Below, piece by piece: positions 1 through 8,425 of a stretch of 55,170 nucleotides of DNA. The stretch comes from Streptomyces sp. NWU339 (GTDB taxonomy: Bacteria > Actinomycetota > Actinomycetes > Streptomycetales > Streptomycetaceae), in the NCBI RefSeq assembly GCF_003143855.1, contig NZ_QFRK01000050.1, positions 1-55,170 of the forward strand, given 5' to 3'. Position numbers and translations under genes: made by a program. The notes beneath the pieces were generated by a model. It saw only the letters and a program-made list of their open reading frames with translations. It did not search any database and was not told the DNA's origin. Position 1 is the first letter of the stretch. The number at the start of each line of letters is the position of its first letter.

Positions 1-205
<205 letters not shown>

Positions 206-304
206 GTTGCTCGCGTCCACTGTGTTGGTTCTGAGACAACGACCGTTGTCGGCTTTGAGCGGAACACAATAGAAGAGTGTGCTTGTTCGCTCGAAACCAT
301 TAGG

Positions 305-423
305 GTTTCGGTGGTCATAGCGTGGGGGAAACGCCCGGTTACATTCCGAACCCGGAAGCTAAGCCCCATAGCGCCGATGGTACTGCAGGGGGGACCCTGT
401 GGGAGAGTAGGACGCCGCCGAAC
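305..423 (+). rRNA. 5S rRNA
   Basis: This ~119-nt gene starts GTTTCGGTGGTCATAGCG and ends GACGCCGCCGAAC; the two ends pair as helix I. It has the typical actinobacterial 5S loop sequence CCGAACCCGGAAGCTAAG. It is the last gene of the rrn operon, about 100 bp after the 23S gene and directly before a strong terminator. Confidence 0.97.
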
Positions 424-433
424 AATCTTTGGA

Positions 434-479
434 AGGACCCTTGGTCCCAGCGTTCAGCTGGGACCAAGGGTCCTTTTTT
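434..479 (+). terminator. rRNA operon intrinsic terminator
   Basis: A perfect 18-bp stem (434-451 with 457-474) closes on a GTTCA loop and is followed by a run of T. It begins 11 bases after the 5S gene, so it should end rrn transcription. Confidence 0.95.
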
Positions 480-546
480 ATTTCTGGAGCGCGCCGGAGG
501 TCCGGCTGCGCGAGAATGCTTGCGGTACCGAAGACAGGAGTCACCC

Positions 547-2472
547 ATGTCCACCAACTCTCCCGACGATCGACCAGAGCGCGACCAGCGGCGACGGGAC
601 AGTGGGGACCGTTCGGACCGTGGCGGTCAGCGAGGAGGCCCACGTCGGTCCAGTGACCATGACCGCGGGGACCGCAGGGACGGAGGCCGCGACCGCGGGT
701 TCCGTCGGGACGACCGTGGTGGCAGCCGGCCGGAGCGCGGTGGTTTCCGAGGCCGTGACGACAACCGTGGTGTTGAGCGCGGTGGTTACCGCAGTCGAGA
801 TGACCGCAGGGACGACCGCCGTGACGGTGACCGCGAGCGTTCCGGCTTCCGTCGCGACGACGACCGGGGTTACGGGCGACGAGATGACCGGCGTGACGAG
901 CGGCGTGATGACCGGCGTGATGACCGGCGGCGTGACGAGCGTGGCGAGCGGGGCGGTTTCCGAGGCCGTGACGACAGCCGTGGCGGTGACCGGGGCGGTT
1001 ACCGTCGCGACGACAACCGTGGCGACCGGGGCGGTTTCCGCGGGCGTGACGATCGTGGTGGTTTCCGTCGTGACGATCGTGACGATCGGGACCGTGGTGG
1101 TTTCCGTCGTGACGATCGTGACGATCGGGACCGTGGTGGTTTCCGTCGTGACGATCGTGACGATCGGGACCGTGGTGGTTTCCGTCGTGACGATCGTGAT
1201 GACCGGGACCGTGGTGGTTTCCGTCGTGACGACCGTGGTGATCGGGGCGGTTTCCGTCGGGATGACAGCCGCGGTGGTGAGCGTGGCGGTTACCGAGGCC
1301 GGGACGACCGCCGTGACGGTGACCGCGAGCGTTCCGGCTTCCGTCGCGACGACGACCGGGGTTACGGGCGACGAGATGACCGGCGTGATGACCGGCGTGA
1401 TGGCCGGCGGCGTGACGAGCGTGGCGAGCGGGGCGGTTTCCGAGGCCGTGACGACAGCCGTGGCGGTGACCGGGGCGGTTACCGGGGCCGCGAGGACAGT
1501 CGCGGTGCCGACCGGGGTTACGGTCGGCGTGATGACAGCCGTGGCGGCGAGCGGGGCGGCTTCCGGGGCCGCGAGGACCGAGACCGTGACGACCGTGGGC
1601 GTGGGCCGCGTCGGGATGACCGGGGTGGGCGACCGGGCGGGTTCCGCGGGCGCGACGACCGGCACGGAGGCGGCCGGTTCCGTGAGGAGCGCGACCGGGA
1701 CCGCGAGCCCATCAAGCGGCTGCCGATCCCCGAGGACGTCACGGGTGAGGAGATCGACAAGGACGTACGGCAGGAGCTGCAGAGCCTGCCCAAGACCCTC
1801 GCGGAGGATGTCGCCAAGAACCTGGTGATGGTCGCCCGGCTGATCGACGAGGACCCCGGGGGCGCCTACGACTACTCCAGGGTGGCTCTGCGGCTGGCGT
1901 CGCGTGTCGCCGCCGTACGGGAAGCCGCAGGCTTCGCCGCCTACGCCAACCAGAAGTACTCCGAGGCGCTTGCCGAGTTCCGGGCGGCGCGGCGGATGAC
2001 GGGGACCGCGGAGCTGTGGCCTCTCATGGCCGACTGCGAACGTGGGATCGGACGGCCGGAGAAGGCACTGGACATGGCCGGTGCTCCCGAAGTGCAGAAG
2101 CTCGACAAGGCCGGGCAGGTCGAGATGCGGCTCGTCGCGGCCGGAGCTCGGCGTGACATGGGGCAGCTGGACGCCGCCATCGTGACGCTGCAGAGCTCCG
2201 AGCTCGCGTCCCACTCCGTGCAGCCGTGGACCGCGCGGCTGAGGTACGCGTACGCCGATGCGCTTCTCGCCGCCGGACGGGCCGGTGAGGCACGGGAGTG
2301 GTTCGCGAAGGCCGTGGAGGCTGACCGGGACGGCAGCACGGACGCTTCGGACCGGCTGGCCGAACTGGACGGCGTGGAGTTCATGGACGCGCTCGACGAC
2401 GAGAGTGACGACATCGACGCCGACTCCGACGCCTCGGAGGGCAGGGACGAGAGCGACGTCGACAAGGATTGA
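547..2472 (+). CDS. Arg/Gly/Asp-repeat protein with C-terminal TPR-like domain
   Basis: The protein has 641 residues. The start is the ATG at 547, preceded by ACAGGAG. Residues 1 to ~388 are a low-complexity region of RGGFR, RDD and DRGGYRGRDD repeats with almost no hydrophobic residues, as in RGG-box RNA-binding disordered segments. From about residue 389 (IKRLPIPEDV) it becomes an ordered helical region with TPR-like helix pairs (for example KYSEALAEFRAARRM). It ends in an acidic tail of about 35 residues. The repeat half contains exact DNA repeats (four 39-bp units at 1060-1215; an 86-bp block at 811-896 repeated at 1303-1388), which create long spurious open frames in other frames and on the opposite strand. 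The position directly downstream of the rrn terminator, together with the RGG character, suggests an RNA or ribosome-related role, but that is inference. Homologues in Streptomyces are annotated only as TPR or hypothetical proteins, as far as I recall. Confidence 0.85.
   Translation: MSTNSPDDRPERDQRRRDSGDRSDRGGQRGGPRRSSDHDRGDRRDGGRDRGFRRDDRGGSRPERGGFRGRDDNRGVERGGYRSRDDRRDDRRDGDRERSGFRRDDDRGYGRRDDRRDERRDDRRDDRRRDERGERGGFRGRDDSRGGDRGGYRRDDNRGDRGGFRGRDDRGGFRRDDRDDRDRGGFRRDDRDDRDRGGFRRDDRDDRDRGGFRRDDRDDRDRGGFRRDDRGDRGGFRRDDSRGGERGGYRGRDDRRDGDRERSGFRRDDDRGYGRRDDRRDDRRDGRRRDERGERGGFRGRDDSRGGDRGGYRGREDSRGADRGYGRRDDSRGGERGGFRGREDRDRDDRGRGPRRDDRGGRPGGFRGRDDRHGGGRFREERDRDREPIKRLPIPEDVTGEEIDKDVRQELQSLPKTLAEDVAKNLVMVARLIDEDPGGAYDYSRVALRLASRVAAVREAAGFAAYANQKYSEALAEFRAARRMTGTAELWPLMADCERGIGRPEKALDMAGAPEVQKLDKAGQVEMRLVAAGARRDMGQLDAAIVTLQSSELASHSVQPWTARLRYAYADALLAAGRAGEAREWFAKAVEADRDGSTDASDRLAELDGVEFMDALDDESDDIDADSDASEGRDESDVDKD
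1060..1215 (+). repeat. Four tandem 39-bp units coding for 13-residue repeats
   Basis: Units run 1060-1098, 1099-1137, 1138-1176 and 1177-1215. Each begins GGTTTCCGTCGTGACGATCG and encodes GGFRRDDRDDRDR. The first three are identical; the fourth carries small changes (GATGACC for GACGATC). The low divergence suggests recent slippage or unequal exchange. Confidence 0.95.
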
Positions 2473-2496
2473 CGGCTCAGGCCTGTGAAGCAGGAC

Positions 2497-2543
2497 GAAG
2501 GGGTGGGATTTCCGGTTCACCCGACCGGGAATCCCACCCCTTC
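2497..2543. terminator. Bidirectional terminator between convergent genes
   Basis: A 20-bp stem (2497-2516 with 2524-2543, one G-U pair) closes on TCACCCG. It lies between the repeat protein and the convergent DUF1015 gene, so it can serve both. Just downstream, TTCCTGCTTTCCGC is repeated twice in tandem. Confidence 0.85.
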
Positions 2544-2585
2544 CTGCTTTCCGCTTCCTGCTTTCCGCGTTTTCTGCGCCCCCCG

Positions 2586-3872
2586 TCAGAACGCGCGCAG
2601 TACCAGTCCCGACGCCGGCTTGGGCCCGAAGGACGTCGACTTGCGGGGCATCGTCACGCCCTGGCGGGCGAGGTCGCGGACGACCTCCTCGCGGACCGGG
2701 TGCAGCAGTACCGCCGTACCGCCGTCGCGTTCCGCCTTCTCGACGGTCGCGGCCGTGTCGTGGATGTAGGCGATATGGGCCGGGGAGTCCTCGGGGATGC
2801 GCCACACCTGCTTCAGGAGCGTGGAGTGCAGGACCGTGGCGTCCAGGGTGCGCCAGGCCGCCGGGCGGTCGCCGGGGACGGTGCGGGCCAGCAGATCAGG
2901 GTCCGGGCGGTCGACGAGGTGGAAGGTGCCGTCACCGGCCAGCAGGAAGGCGTTGCCCGCGCCGGCCGCCTCGGCCAGTACCTCCATGGCGTCCGACAAC
3001 GGGGCGTCCACGCGGCGGACCCGGAACAGACCGTCGAGGGCGGCCAGCGCGTCCGCGACGGGCAGGCCGTGCAGCAGGCGATGGATCGCGCGGACCCGCA
3101 GCGGGTACCGGGCCGTGTCGACCAGGAGCACCAGGCCGTCGTCCCAGGGACTGGGGGAGGGGTGCTCCGCGCGGAGCCGGCGGTAGGTCGCCCAGCGGTG
3201 GTGGCCGTCGGCGATGAGGGCCTGCTGGCCGGCCAGGTCGGTCCGGACCGTGGCCAGGTCGGCGGGGTCGGTGAGGGACCACAGCCGGTGACAGAAGCCG
3301 TCCTCCGTGGTGGTCGTGAGGAGGGGAGAGGTCCTGGCCGTGCGCTCGATCAGGTCGGCGGTGGCATCGGTCGAACCGTCGCCGGGATAGCTCAGCAACA
3401 GGGGCTCGAGGTTCGCGGACGTGGCCAGCATCAGGGCCGCGCGGTCGGCGACGACGTGCGGCATGACGTCCTCGTGCGGCAGGACCAGCCGCTCGTCGGG
3501 GTCCGAGACGCGCAGGGCGCCGATGATCCCGCGTTGCAGCAGGCCGTTGCCGTCGCGTTGTTCGTAGACGTACAGGCAGGGTTCGGGGTCCGTGGCCAGG
3601 ACGCCCTCGGCGCGCCAGCGGTTCAGGGTGTCGGCGGCCTGGGCGTTGCGGGCCTCGGGGGTGTCGGCCTCGGGCAGGATCAGCCGGACGATGTTGTAGG
3701 GGTCGGCGGACTGCAGGTGGTGCAGACCGTCGGGGCGGACGACGACGTCGTACGGCGGGGATGTCACGGCGGCCAGGCTGCCGACCCGGTCGGGATCGTA
3801 GCGAAGGCCTTGGAACGGAGTGAGTTCCAGGCCTCGGCGCGCCTTTGCTTCCGAGGGGCCTGCAGTCTTCAT
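2586..3872 (-). CDS. DUF1015 family protein
   Basis: The protein has 428 residues from the ATG at 3872. An upstream in-frame ATG at 3899 would add nine residues; neither start has a clear Shine-Dalgarno, so the choice is uncertain. The N-terminus (GLELTPFQGLRYDPDRVGSL, then SPPYDVV) is the hallmark of the DUF1015 family, and the middle contains ADGHHRWATYRRLR, the conserved DGHHR motif. Length and motif order fit the family, whose members have no established activity. It is transcribed away from the adjacent HAD gene, which starts ~70 bp away, and it shares a bidirectional terminator with the gene before it. Confidence 0.88.
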   Translation of the reverse strand: MKTAGPSEAKARRGLELTPFQGLRYDPDRVGSLAAVTSPPYDVVVRPDGLHHLQSADPYNIVRLILPEADTPEARNAQAADTLNRWRAEGVLATDPEPCLYVYEQRDGNGLLQRGIIGALRVSDPDERLVLPHEDVMPHVVADRAALMLATSANLEPLLLSYPGDGSTDATADLIERTARTSPLLTTTTEDGFCHRLWSLTDPADLATVRTDLAGQQALIADGHHRWATYRRLRAEHPSPSPWDDGLVLLVDTARYPLRVRAIHRLLHGLPVADALAALDGLFRVRRVDAPLSDAMEVLAEAAGAGNAFLLAGDGTFHLVDRPDPDLLARTVPGDRPAAWRTLDATVLHSTLLKQVWRIPEDSPAHIAYIHDTAATVEKAERDGGTAVLLHPVREEVVRDLARQGVTMPRKSTSFGPKPASGLVLRAF

Positions 3873-3943
3873 CAGGGCATCGTACGGGGCCGGTGGCATG
3901 AGGGATGATCGGGGGAAAGCCGTCGAACGAGGAGCGATGCGAA

Positions 3944-4978
3944 ATGAGCCGGAGCGTCAGGACGAGGCCCGGGGGCAGTGGGCAGGCCCTGAGCGAGGCG
4001 TACGACACGGCGCTGCTCGACCTCGACGGTGTGGTGTACGCGGGTGGGGAGGCGATCGTCCATGCGGTCGACTCGCTGGCCACGGCTCGCGAGGGAGGCA
4101 TGCACCTGGCGTACGTGACGAACAACGCCCTGCGTACTCCGGACACGGTGGCCGCGCATCTGACGGAGCTGGGGATACCGACGGACGCCGGGGACGTGAT
4201 CACATCGGCGCAGGCGGTCGCGCGGCTGATCAGCGAGCAGGTGCCGCAGGGGGCCAGGGTGTTGGTGATCGGCGGCGAGGGCCTGCGGGTGGCGCTGGGT
4301 GAGCGCGGCCTGGTGCCCGTGGAATCGGCGGACGACGATCCGGTCGCGGTGGCACAGGGGTACGGCGGGCCGGACTTCCCGTGGGGCCGGTTCGGGGAGG
4401 CGAGTTACGCGATCGCGCGCGGGGTGCCGTGGTTCGCGTCCAACACGGATCTGACGATCCCCAGCGGGCGGGGCATCGCCCCGGGCAACGGCGCGGCGGT
4501 GGAGGTCGTGCGCATCGCCACGGGTGCCGAGCCGCAGGTGGCGGGCAAGCCGCTGCCGCCGATGCACCGGGAGACGATTCTGCGTACGGGCGCCGAACGG
4601 CCCCTGGTGGTGGGAGACCGGCTGGACACGGACATCGAGGGCGCGTTCAACGGTGGGGTGGATTCGCTGCTGGTGCTGACCGGGGTGACCGACGGGGCGC
4701 AGCTGCTGGCCGCGCCGCCGCAGCACCGGCCGACCTACGTCGACGCCGACCTGCGCGGGATGCTCACCGGGCAGCCGGAGGTGACCGCGGCGGACGGCGA
4801 CGGCGGATTCCGGTGCGGTGGCTGGACGGCGGCAGCGGACGGCGGGGCCCTGACGTTGGACGGGGGCGGCGCAGCTCTGGACGGGCTGCGGGCGTTGTGC
4901 GCGGCGGCGTGGACAGCGGCGGGCGACGGCGTGTGCGCGTTGGACGGAGCGAAGGCACTGGCCCGGCTGGGTTTGTGA
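3944..4978 (+). CDS. HAD superfamily (class IIA, NagD-like) phosphatase
   Basis: The protein has 344 residues. The ATG at 3944 has GGAG nine bases upstream. The nucleophile motif LLDLDGVVY (DxDG) lies near residue 25, followed by the motif-II region AYVTNNAL, and VVGDRLDTDIEGA is the class IIA motif IV that binds Mg. This architecture matches NagD/4-nitrophenylphosphatase-type enzymes, which dephosphorylate sugar or glycol phosphates; the substrate cannot be read from sequence. The C-terminal ~80 residues after the hydrolase core are Gly/Ala-rich and look like a lineage-specific extension (GGWTAAADGGALTLDGG). It stands alone and is followed by the iron-regulated transporter promoter. Confidence 0.85.
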   Translation: MSRSVRTRPGGSGQALSEAYDTALLDLDGVVYAGGEAIVHAVDSLATAREGGMHLAYVTNNALRTPDTVAAHLTELGIPTDAGDVITSAQAVARLISEQVPQGARVLVIGGEGLRVALGERGLVPVESADDDPVAVAQGYGGPDFPWGRFGEASYAIARGVPWFASNTDLTIPSGRGIAPGNGAAVEVVRIATGAEPQVAGKPLPPMHRETILRTGAERPLVVGDRLDTDIEGAFNGGVDSLLVLTGVTDGAQLLAAPPQHRPTYVDADLRGMLTGQPEVTAADGDGGFRCGGWTAAADGGALTLDGGGAALDGLRALCAAAWTAAGDGVCALDGAKALARLGL

Positions 4979-4990
4979 GGCACCCTCGAT

Positions 4991-5022
4991 CTCAGCACCT
5001 CAGCACCTCAGAACCTCAGAAT
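4991..5022 (+). repeat. Four 8-bp tandem repeats (CTCAGCAC/CTCAGAAC)
   Basis: The units CTCAGCAC, CTCAGCAC, CTCAGAAC and CTCAGAAT follow one another between the HAD gene and the iron box. They would sit just upstream of the transporter promoter. No function is assigned. Confidence 0.8.
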
Positions 5023-5034
5023 CGTGATCGCTTG

Positions 5035-5053
5035 GGAGGGTAGGCTAACCTAA
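5035..5053 (+). promoter_or_regulatory. Iron box (DmdR1/IdeR/DtxR-type operator)
   Basis: The 19 bases match the DtxR-family consensus TTAGGTTAGGCTAACCTAA at 16 positions, with the full right half intact. It contains a TAGGCT -10 hexamer (5041-5046) and ends four bases before the GTG start at 5058. Fe(II)-loaded DmdR should therefore block polymerase directly, giving iron-repressed expression of the downstream transporter. Confidence 0.85.
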
Positions 5054-5057
5054 CTGC

Positions 5058-6104
5058 GTGTTGGTCGACAGCCCTCCCGAACCGCGCGCGGACATTGCCC
5101 CCGCGCCCCCGAACCGCCGGGCGATGCTACGCGTTCTCGGTCTGTTCCTCTCCGCCGCGATCCTGGTGGTCATCGCCTTGGCGAGTATCGCGATCGGGGC
5201 GAAGGGCCTGTCCATGGAACAGGTCTGGCACGGCTTGTTCGAGGAAACGGGCACCTACGGTGACGTCGTCGTCGCCGACCGGCTGTCACGGACCCTGCTC
5301 GGCGCGCTGGCCGGCGCCGCGCTCGGCCTGGCGGGGGCGGTGCTGCAGGCGCTCACCCGCAATCCGCTCGCCGATCCGGGACTGCTCGGCATCAACGCGG
5401 GCGCGTCGGCGGCAGTCGTCACGGCCATCACCTTCTTCGGCGTCACGTCGCTGTCGGGCTATGTGTGGTTCGCGTTCTGCGGGGCGGCCGCGGTCGGTGC
5501 CCTGGTGTGGTTCCTCGGCGGCAGCCGGGGCGCGACCCCGGTGCGCCTGGTGCTGGCCGGCACCGCGATCACCGCGGCGCTGTTCGGCTACCTCCAGGCG
5601 GTGATGATCCTGGACGAGGCGGCCCTGGGGAGGATGCGCTTCTGGACGGTCGGGTCGCTGTCCTCGGCGAGCGGCTCGGTCATCCGGCAGGTACTGCCGT
5701 TCCTGCTGGTCGGGTTCGTGCTGGCGCTGCTGCTCGCCCGGCCGCTGAACGCCATGGCCATGGGCGACGACACCGCCAGGGCCCTCGGCGCCAACCTGAA
5801 CCGCACGCGGGCGCTGGCCATGCTCGCCGCGACCGTGCTGTGCGGGGCCGCGACGGCCGCCTGCGGGCCGATCGTCTTCGTGGGTCTGATGGTGCCGCAC
5901 GTCGTGCGCTCGTTCACCGGACCCGACCTGCGCTGGATCCTGCCGTACGCGGCGGTCCTGTCACCGGTGCTGCTGCTCGGCGCCGATGTCCTCGGCCGTG
6001 TGCTGGCCCGGCCCGCGGAACTCCAGGTCGGCATCGTCACCGCGATCATCGGCGGCCCGGTCTTCATCTTTCTCGTACGACGGCGGAGGACGGCCCAGCT
6101 GTGA
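5058..6104 (+). CDS. Iron-siderophore ABC transporter permease (FecCD family), first subunit
   Basis: The protein has 348 residues. It is a polytopic inner-membrane protein of the FecCD/BtuC family, with family landmarks GALAGAALGLAGAVLQALTR (the first conserved Gly-rich helix), NPLADPGLLGINAGA, and a C-terminal GPIVFVGLMVPHVVR coupling helix that contacts the ATPase. The GTG at 5058 lacks a normal SD because the iron box and -10 lie immediately upstream, so the transcript is probably leaderless or nearly so; an ATG at 5124 is an alternative start. The gene overlaps the next by GTGA. The operon would import ferric siderophores (inferred from family and the iron box). No substrate-binding lipoprotein is adjacent, so one encoded elsewhere must supply it. 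Confidence 0.92.
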   Translation: MLVDSPPEPRADIAPAPPNRRAMLRVLGLFLSAAILVVIALASIAIGAKGLSMEQVWHGLFEETGTYGDVVVADRLSRTLLGALAGAALGLAGAVLQALTRNPLADPGLLGINAGASAAVVTAITFFGVTSLSGYVWFAFCGAAAVGALVWFLGGSRGATPVRLVLAGTAITAALFGYLQAVMILDEAALGRMRFWTVGSLSSASGSVIRQVLPFLLVGFVLALLLARPLNAMAMGDDTARALGANLNRTRALAMLAATVLCGAATAACGPIVFVGLMVPHVVRSFTGPDLRWILPYAAVLSPVLLLGADVLGRVLARPAELQVGIVTAIIGGPVFIFLVRRRRTAQL

Positions 6105-7138
6105 AGACCAACCGTGCTGTGCGGACGCCGGGCGGCCTCTCGTTCCGGGTGGACGTGCGGGCCCTCGTCGTCGCCGTCCTGCTCCTGCTCGTGGCGCTCA
6201 CCGCGAGCGTGGTGCTGATCGGCACCGGCGACTTCCCGATACCGGCCGCCGACGTGATCCGGACCCTGCTGGGCGAGGGCGACCCGGGCCGGGAGTTCAT
6301 CGTCACCGAACTGCGGCTGCCCCGGGTACTGGTCGGGCTGCTGGTCGGCGTCTCGCTCGGGCTCGGCGGCGCGCTGTTCCAGTCCATCTCCCGCAACCCC
6401 TTGGGCAGTCCGGACGTCCTCGGCCTCGGCCAGGGCGCCACGGCCGGCGCGCTCGTGATGATCGTGCTGTTCTCCGGGACCGCCAACCAGGTCGCCGTCG
6501 GTGCGCTGATCGGCGGACTGGTGACCGGGTTCGCCATCTATGTGCTCGCCTGGAAGCGGGGCGTGCACGGATACCGGCTGGTCCTGGTCGGTATCGGTGT
6601 CTCCGCGATCGTCACCGCGGTCAACGGCTATCTGCTCACCAAGTCCGACATCGTCGACGCGGCCCGTGCGGTGGTGTGGATGACCGGCTCCCTCGACGGC
6701 CGTGACTGGGACCAGGTCTGGCCCCTGCTCGCGCTGTGCGTCATCCTCGTACCGCTGGTCCTCGCCAACTCCCGCGGGCTCAGGATGATGGAGATGGGCG
6801 ACGACATCTCGTACGCCCTCGGGGTCCGGGTGGAGCGCGTACGGCTGCTGCTGATGCTGTCCGCCGTACTGCTCACCGCGTCCGCGACCGCCGCCTCCGG
6901 GCCGGTCGGCTTCGTCGCGCTCACCGCGCCGCAGCTCGCCCGGCGCCTGACCCGTTCGCCCGGACCCAACCTGGTGGCGTCGATGTGCATGGGCGCCGCC
7001 CTGCTGGTGAGCGCCGACTGGATCTCGCAGCGGGCCTTCGGCGCCGAGCAGTTGCCCGTGGGCGTGGTCACCGGGGTGCTCGGCGGCGTCTACCTGCTGT
7101 GGCTGCTGGTCACCGAGCGCAAGGCGGGCCGGATATGA
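6101..7138 (+). CDS. Iron-siderophore ABC transporter permease (FecCD family), second subunit
   Basis: The protein has 345 residues. The GTG at 6101 overlaps the stop of the preceding permease (GTGA) and has GGAGGA 10 bases upstream, so translation is coupled. It shows the same FecCD signatures: LPRVLVGLLVGVSLGLGGAL, RNPLGSPDVLGLGQGATAG and GPVGFVALTAPQLARRL. The pair of non-identical FecCD subunits implies a heterodimeric membrane channel. Its last codons overlap an ATG for the ATPase gene. Confidence 0.92.
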   Translation: MKTNRAVRTPGGLSFRVDVRALVVAVLLLLVALTASVVLIGTGDFPIPAADVIRTLLGEGDPGREFIVTELRLPRVLVGLLVGVSLGLGGALFQSISRNPLGSPDVLGLGQGATAGALVMIVLFSGTANQVAVGALIGGLVTGFAIYVLAWKRGVHGYRLVLVGIGVSAIVTAVNGYLLTKSDIVDAARAVVWMTGSLDGRDWDQVWPLLALCVILVPLVLANSRGLRMMEMGDDISYALGVRVERVRLLLMLSAVLLTASATAASGPVGFVALTAPQLARRLTRSPGPNLVASMCMGAALLVSADWISQRAFGAEQLPVGVVTGVLGGVYLLWLLVTERKAGRI

Positions 7139-7200
7139 GCGCCGGGAGCGCCAGGAACCCCACCACCGCCGGCGGCGGACGGAACAACCGAAGGAGCACC

Positions 7201-8052
7201 GTGAACCGACTGTCCGCCGAGGACGTCACCCTCGCCTACGACCAGCGGGTCATCGCCGAGCAGTTGTCGGTGGAGATACCGGACAACTCCTTCACCGTGA
7301 TCGTCGGCCCGAACGCCTGCGGCAAGTCGACGCTCCTGCGGGCGCTGTCGCGCATGCTGAAGCCCAGTCAGGGGCGGGTGCTGCTGGACGGCCAGGTCAT
7401 CCAGTCGATGCCCGCGAAGAAGCTCGCCCGCACCCTCGGACTGCTGCCCCAGTCGTCGATCGCGCCCGACGGGATCACCGTCGCCGACCTGGTGGGCCGG
7501 GGCCGGTACCCGCACCAGGGCATCCTGCGCCAGTGGTCGGCCGAGGACGAGCGGGTCGTCCAGGAGTCGATGGCCCGGACCGGCATCGCGGACCTCGGCG
7601 AACGCCATGTCGACGAGCTCTCCGGCGGGCAGCGCCAGCGCGTGTGGATCGCCATGGCGCTCGCCCAGGAGACCCCGCTGCTGCTCCTGGACGAGCCGAC
7701 GACCTACCTGGACATCCAGCACCAGATCGACGTACTCGACCTGTGCGCGGAACTGCACGAGGAGCAGGGACGCACCCTCGTCGCCGTCCTGCACGACCTC
7801 AACCACGCCGCCCGGTACGCCACCCACCTCATCGCCCTGCGCGGAGGGAAGGTCATCGCGCAGGGCGCGCCGAAGGAGATCGTCACCGCCGGACTGGTCG
7901 AGCAGGTCTTCGGGCTGAGCTGCCAGGTCATCGACGACCCCGAGACGGGAACGCCCCTGATCGTGCCGGCGGCCCGCAAGGCGCGCGTCGCGGCCGGAAC
8001 CGGGCGGACCGCGGACCGGCAGGAGAAGGTGGGCGTCAGAGAAGCTTCCTGA
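7201..8052 (+). CDS. Iron-siderophore ABC transporter ATP-binding protein
   Basis: The protein has 283 residues from the GTG at 7201, chosen because AAGGAG lies five bases upstream and the family sequence begins there (NRLSAEDVTLAYD). An ATG at 7135 overlapping the preceding stop would add 22 low-complexity residues. It is a complete ABC ATPase: Walker A GPNACGKST, Q-loop LLPQSS, signature LSGGQRQR, Walker B LLLLDEPTTYLD and H-switch VLHDLNH. These place it in the FepC/FhuC group that powers ferric siderophore import. It is the last gene of the iron-box operon. Its 3' end overlaps the convergent SCP2-like gene by 17 bp. Confidence 0.93.
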   Translation: MNRLSAEDVTLAYDQRVIAEQLSVEIPDNSFTVIVGPNACGKSTLLRALSRMLKPSQGRVLLDGQVIQSMPAKKLARTLGLLPQSSIAPDGITVADLVGRGRYPHQGILRQWSAEDERVVQESMARTGIADLGERHVDELSGGQRQRVWIAMALAQETPLLLLDEPTTYLDIQHQIDVLDLCAELHEEQGRTLVAVLHDLNHAARYATHLIALRGGKVIAQGAPKEIVTAGLVEQVFGLSCQVIDDPETGTPLIVPAARKARVAAGTGRTADRQEKVGVREAS

Positions 8053-8383
8053 GGTGGAACAGGTCGCGCAGACCCGCCTCCAGTCTCACCCGGCCCGCAG
8101 CCCAGGCCCTGGCGAAGTGCAGTTCGCCGTCGACCAGGGCCAGCAGGTCGTCCCCCTTCATGGCGAGCCTGAGCTGGGCCTTCTCGAGCGGAGGGCCCTC
8201 GAGGGTGTCGTGCACCTCGATCCGTCCGCCGGTGAGGCGGCCGACGAAGGTCACGTCCAGGTCGGTGATGTGACAGCTGACGGAGCGGTCCATCGCCGCC
8301 GCCGCGCGGACGTCGCCCTCGGCGTGCCGCATGCTGTCCGAAAGTCTGGTGAGTGCGGCGCGGCACTCCTCGATCGTGGCCAT
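8036..8383 (-). CDS. SCP2 sterol-binding-domain-like protein
   Basis: The protein has 115 residues. It resembles single-domain SCP2 proteins: an alpha/beta fold with an amphipathic start (MATIEECRAALTRLSDSM), a strand pair with SCHITDLDVTFVGRLTGG, and KAQLRLAMKGDDLLALVDGE in which the SDDLL-like turn lines the lipid cavity. Members bind hydrophobic ligands; the ligand here is unknown. The start at 8383 is the first ATG giving the family N-terminus, but no SD is visible. It is convergent with, and overlaps by 17 bp, the ABC ATPase gene, and is divergent from the small gene at 8426. Confidence 0.8.
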   Translation of the reverse strand: MATIEECRAALTRLSDSMRHAEGDVRAAAAMDRSVSCHITDLDVTFVGRLTGGRIEVHDTLEGPPLEKAQLRLAMKGDDLLALVDGELHFARAWAAGRVRLEAGLRDLFHLRKLL

Positions 8384-8425
8384 CGCGGACGACGGTACCC
8401 CAGTGGTTCGCGGTAGCGTCGGGGC

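Noticed and set aside
541..2805. Long minus-strand open frame antisense to the RGG-repeat gene, and another plus-strand frame of 543 codons
   Set aside because: They arise because the repeats keep all frames open. They lack SD, domain signal and codon bias, and the sense frame has the TPR domain.
7135..7200. Earlier ATG start for the siderophore ATPase
   Set aside because: The 22 added residues are low complexity, and the GTG at 7201 has a better SD (AAGGAG). The ATGA overlap keeps it possible.
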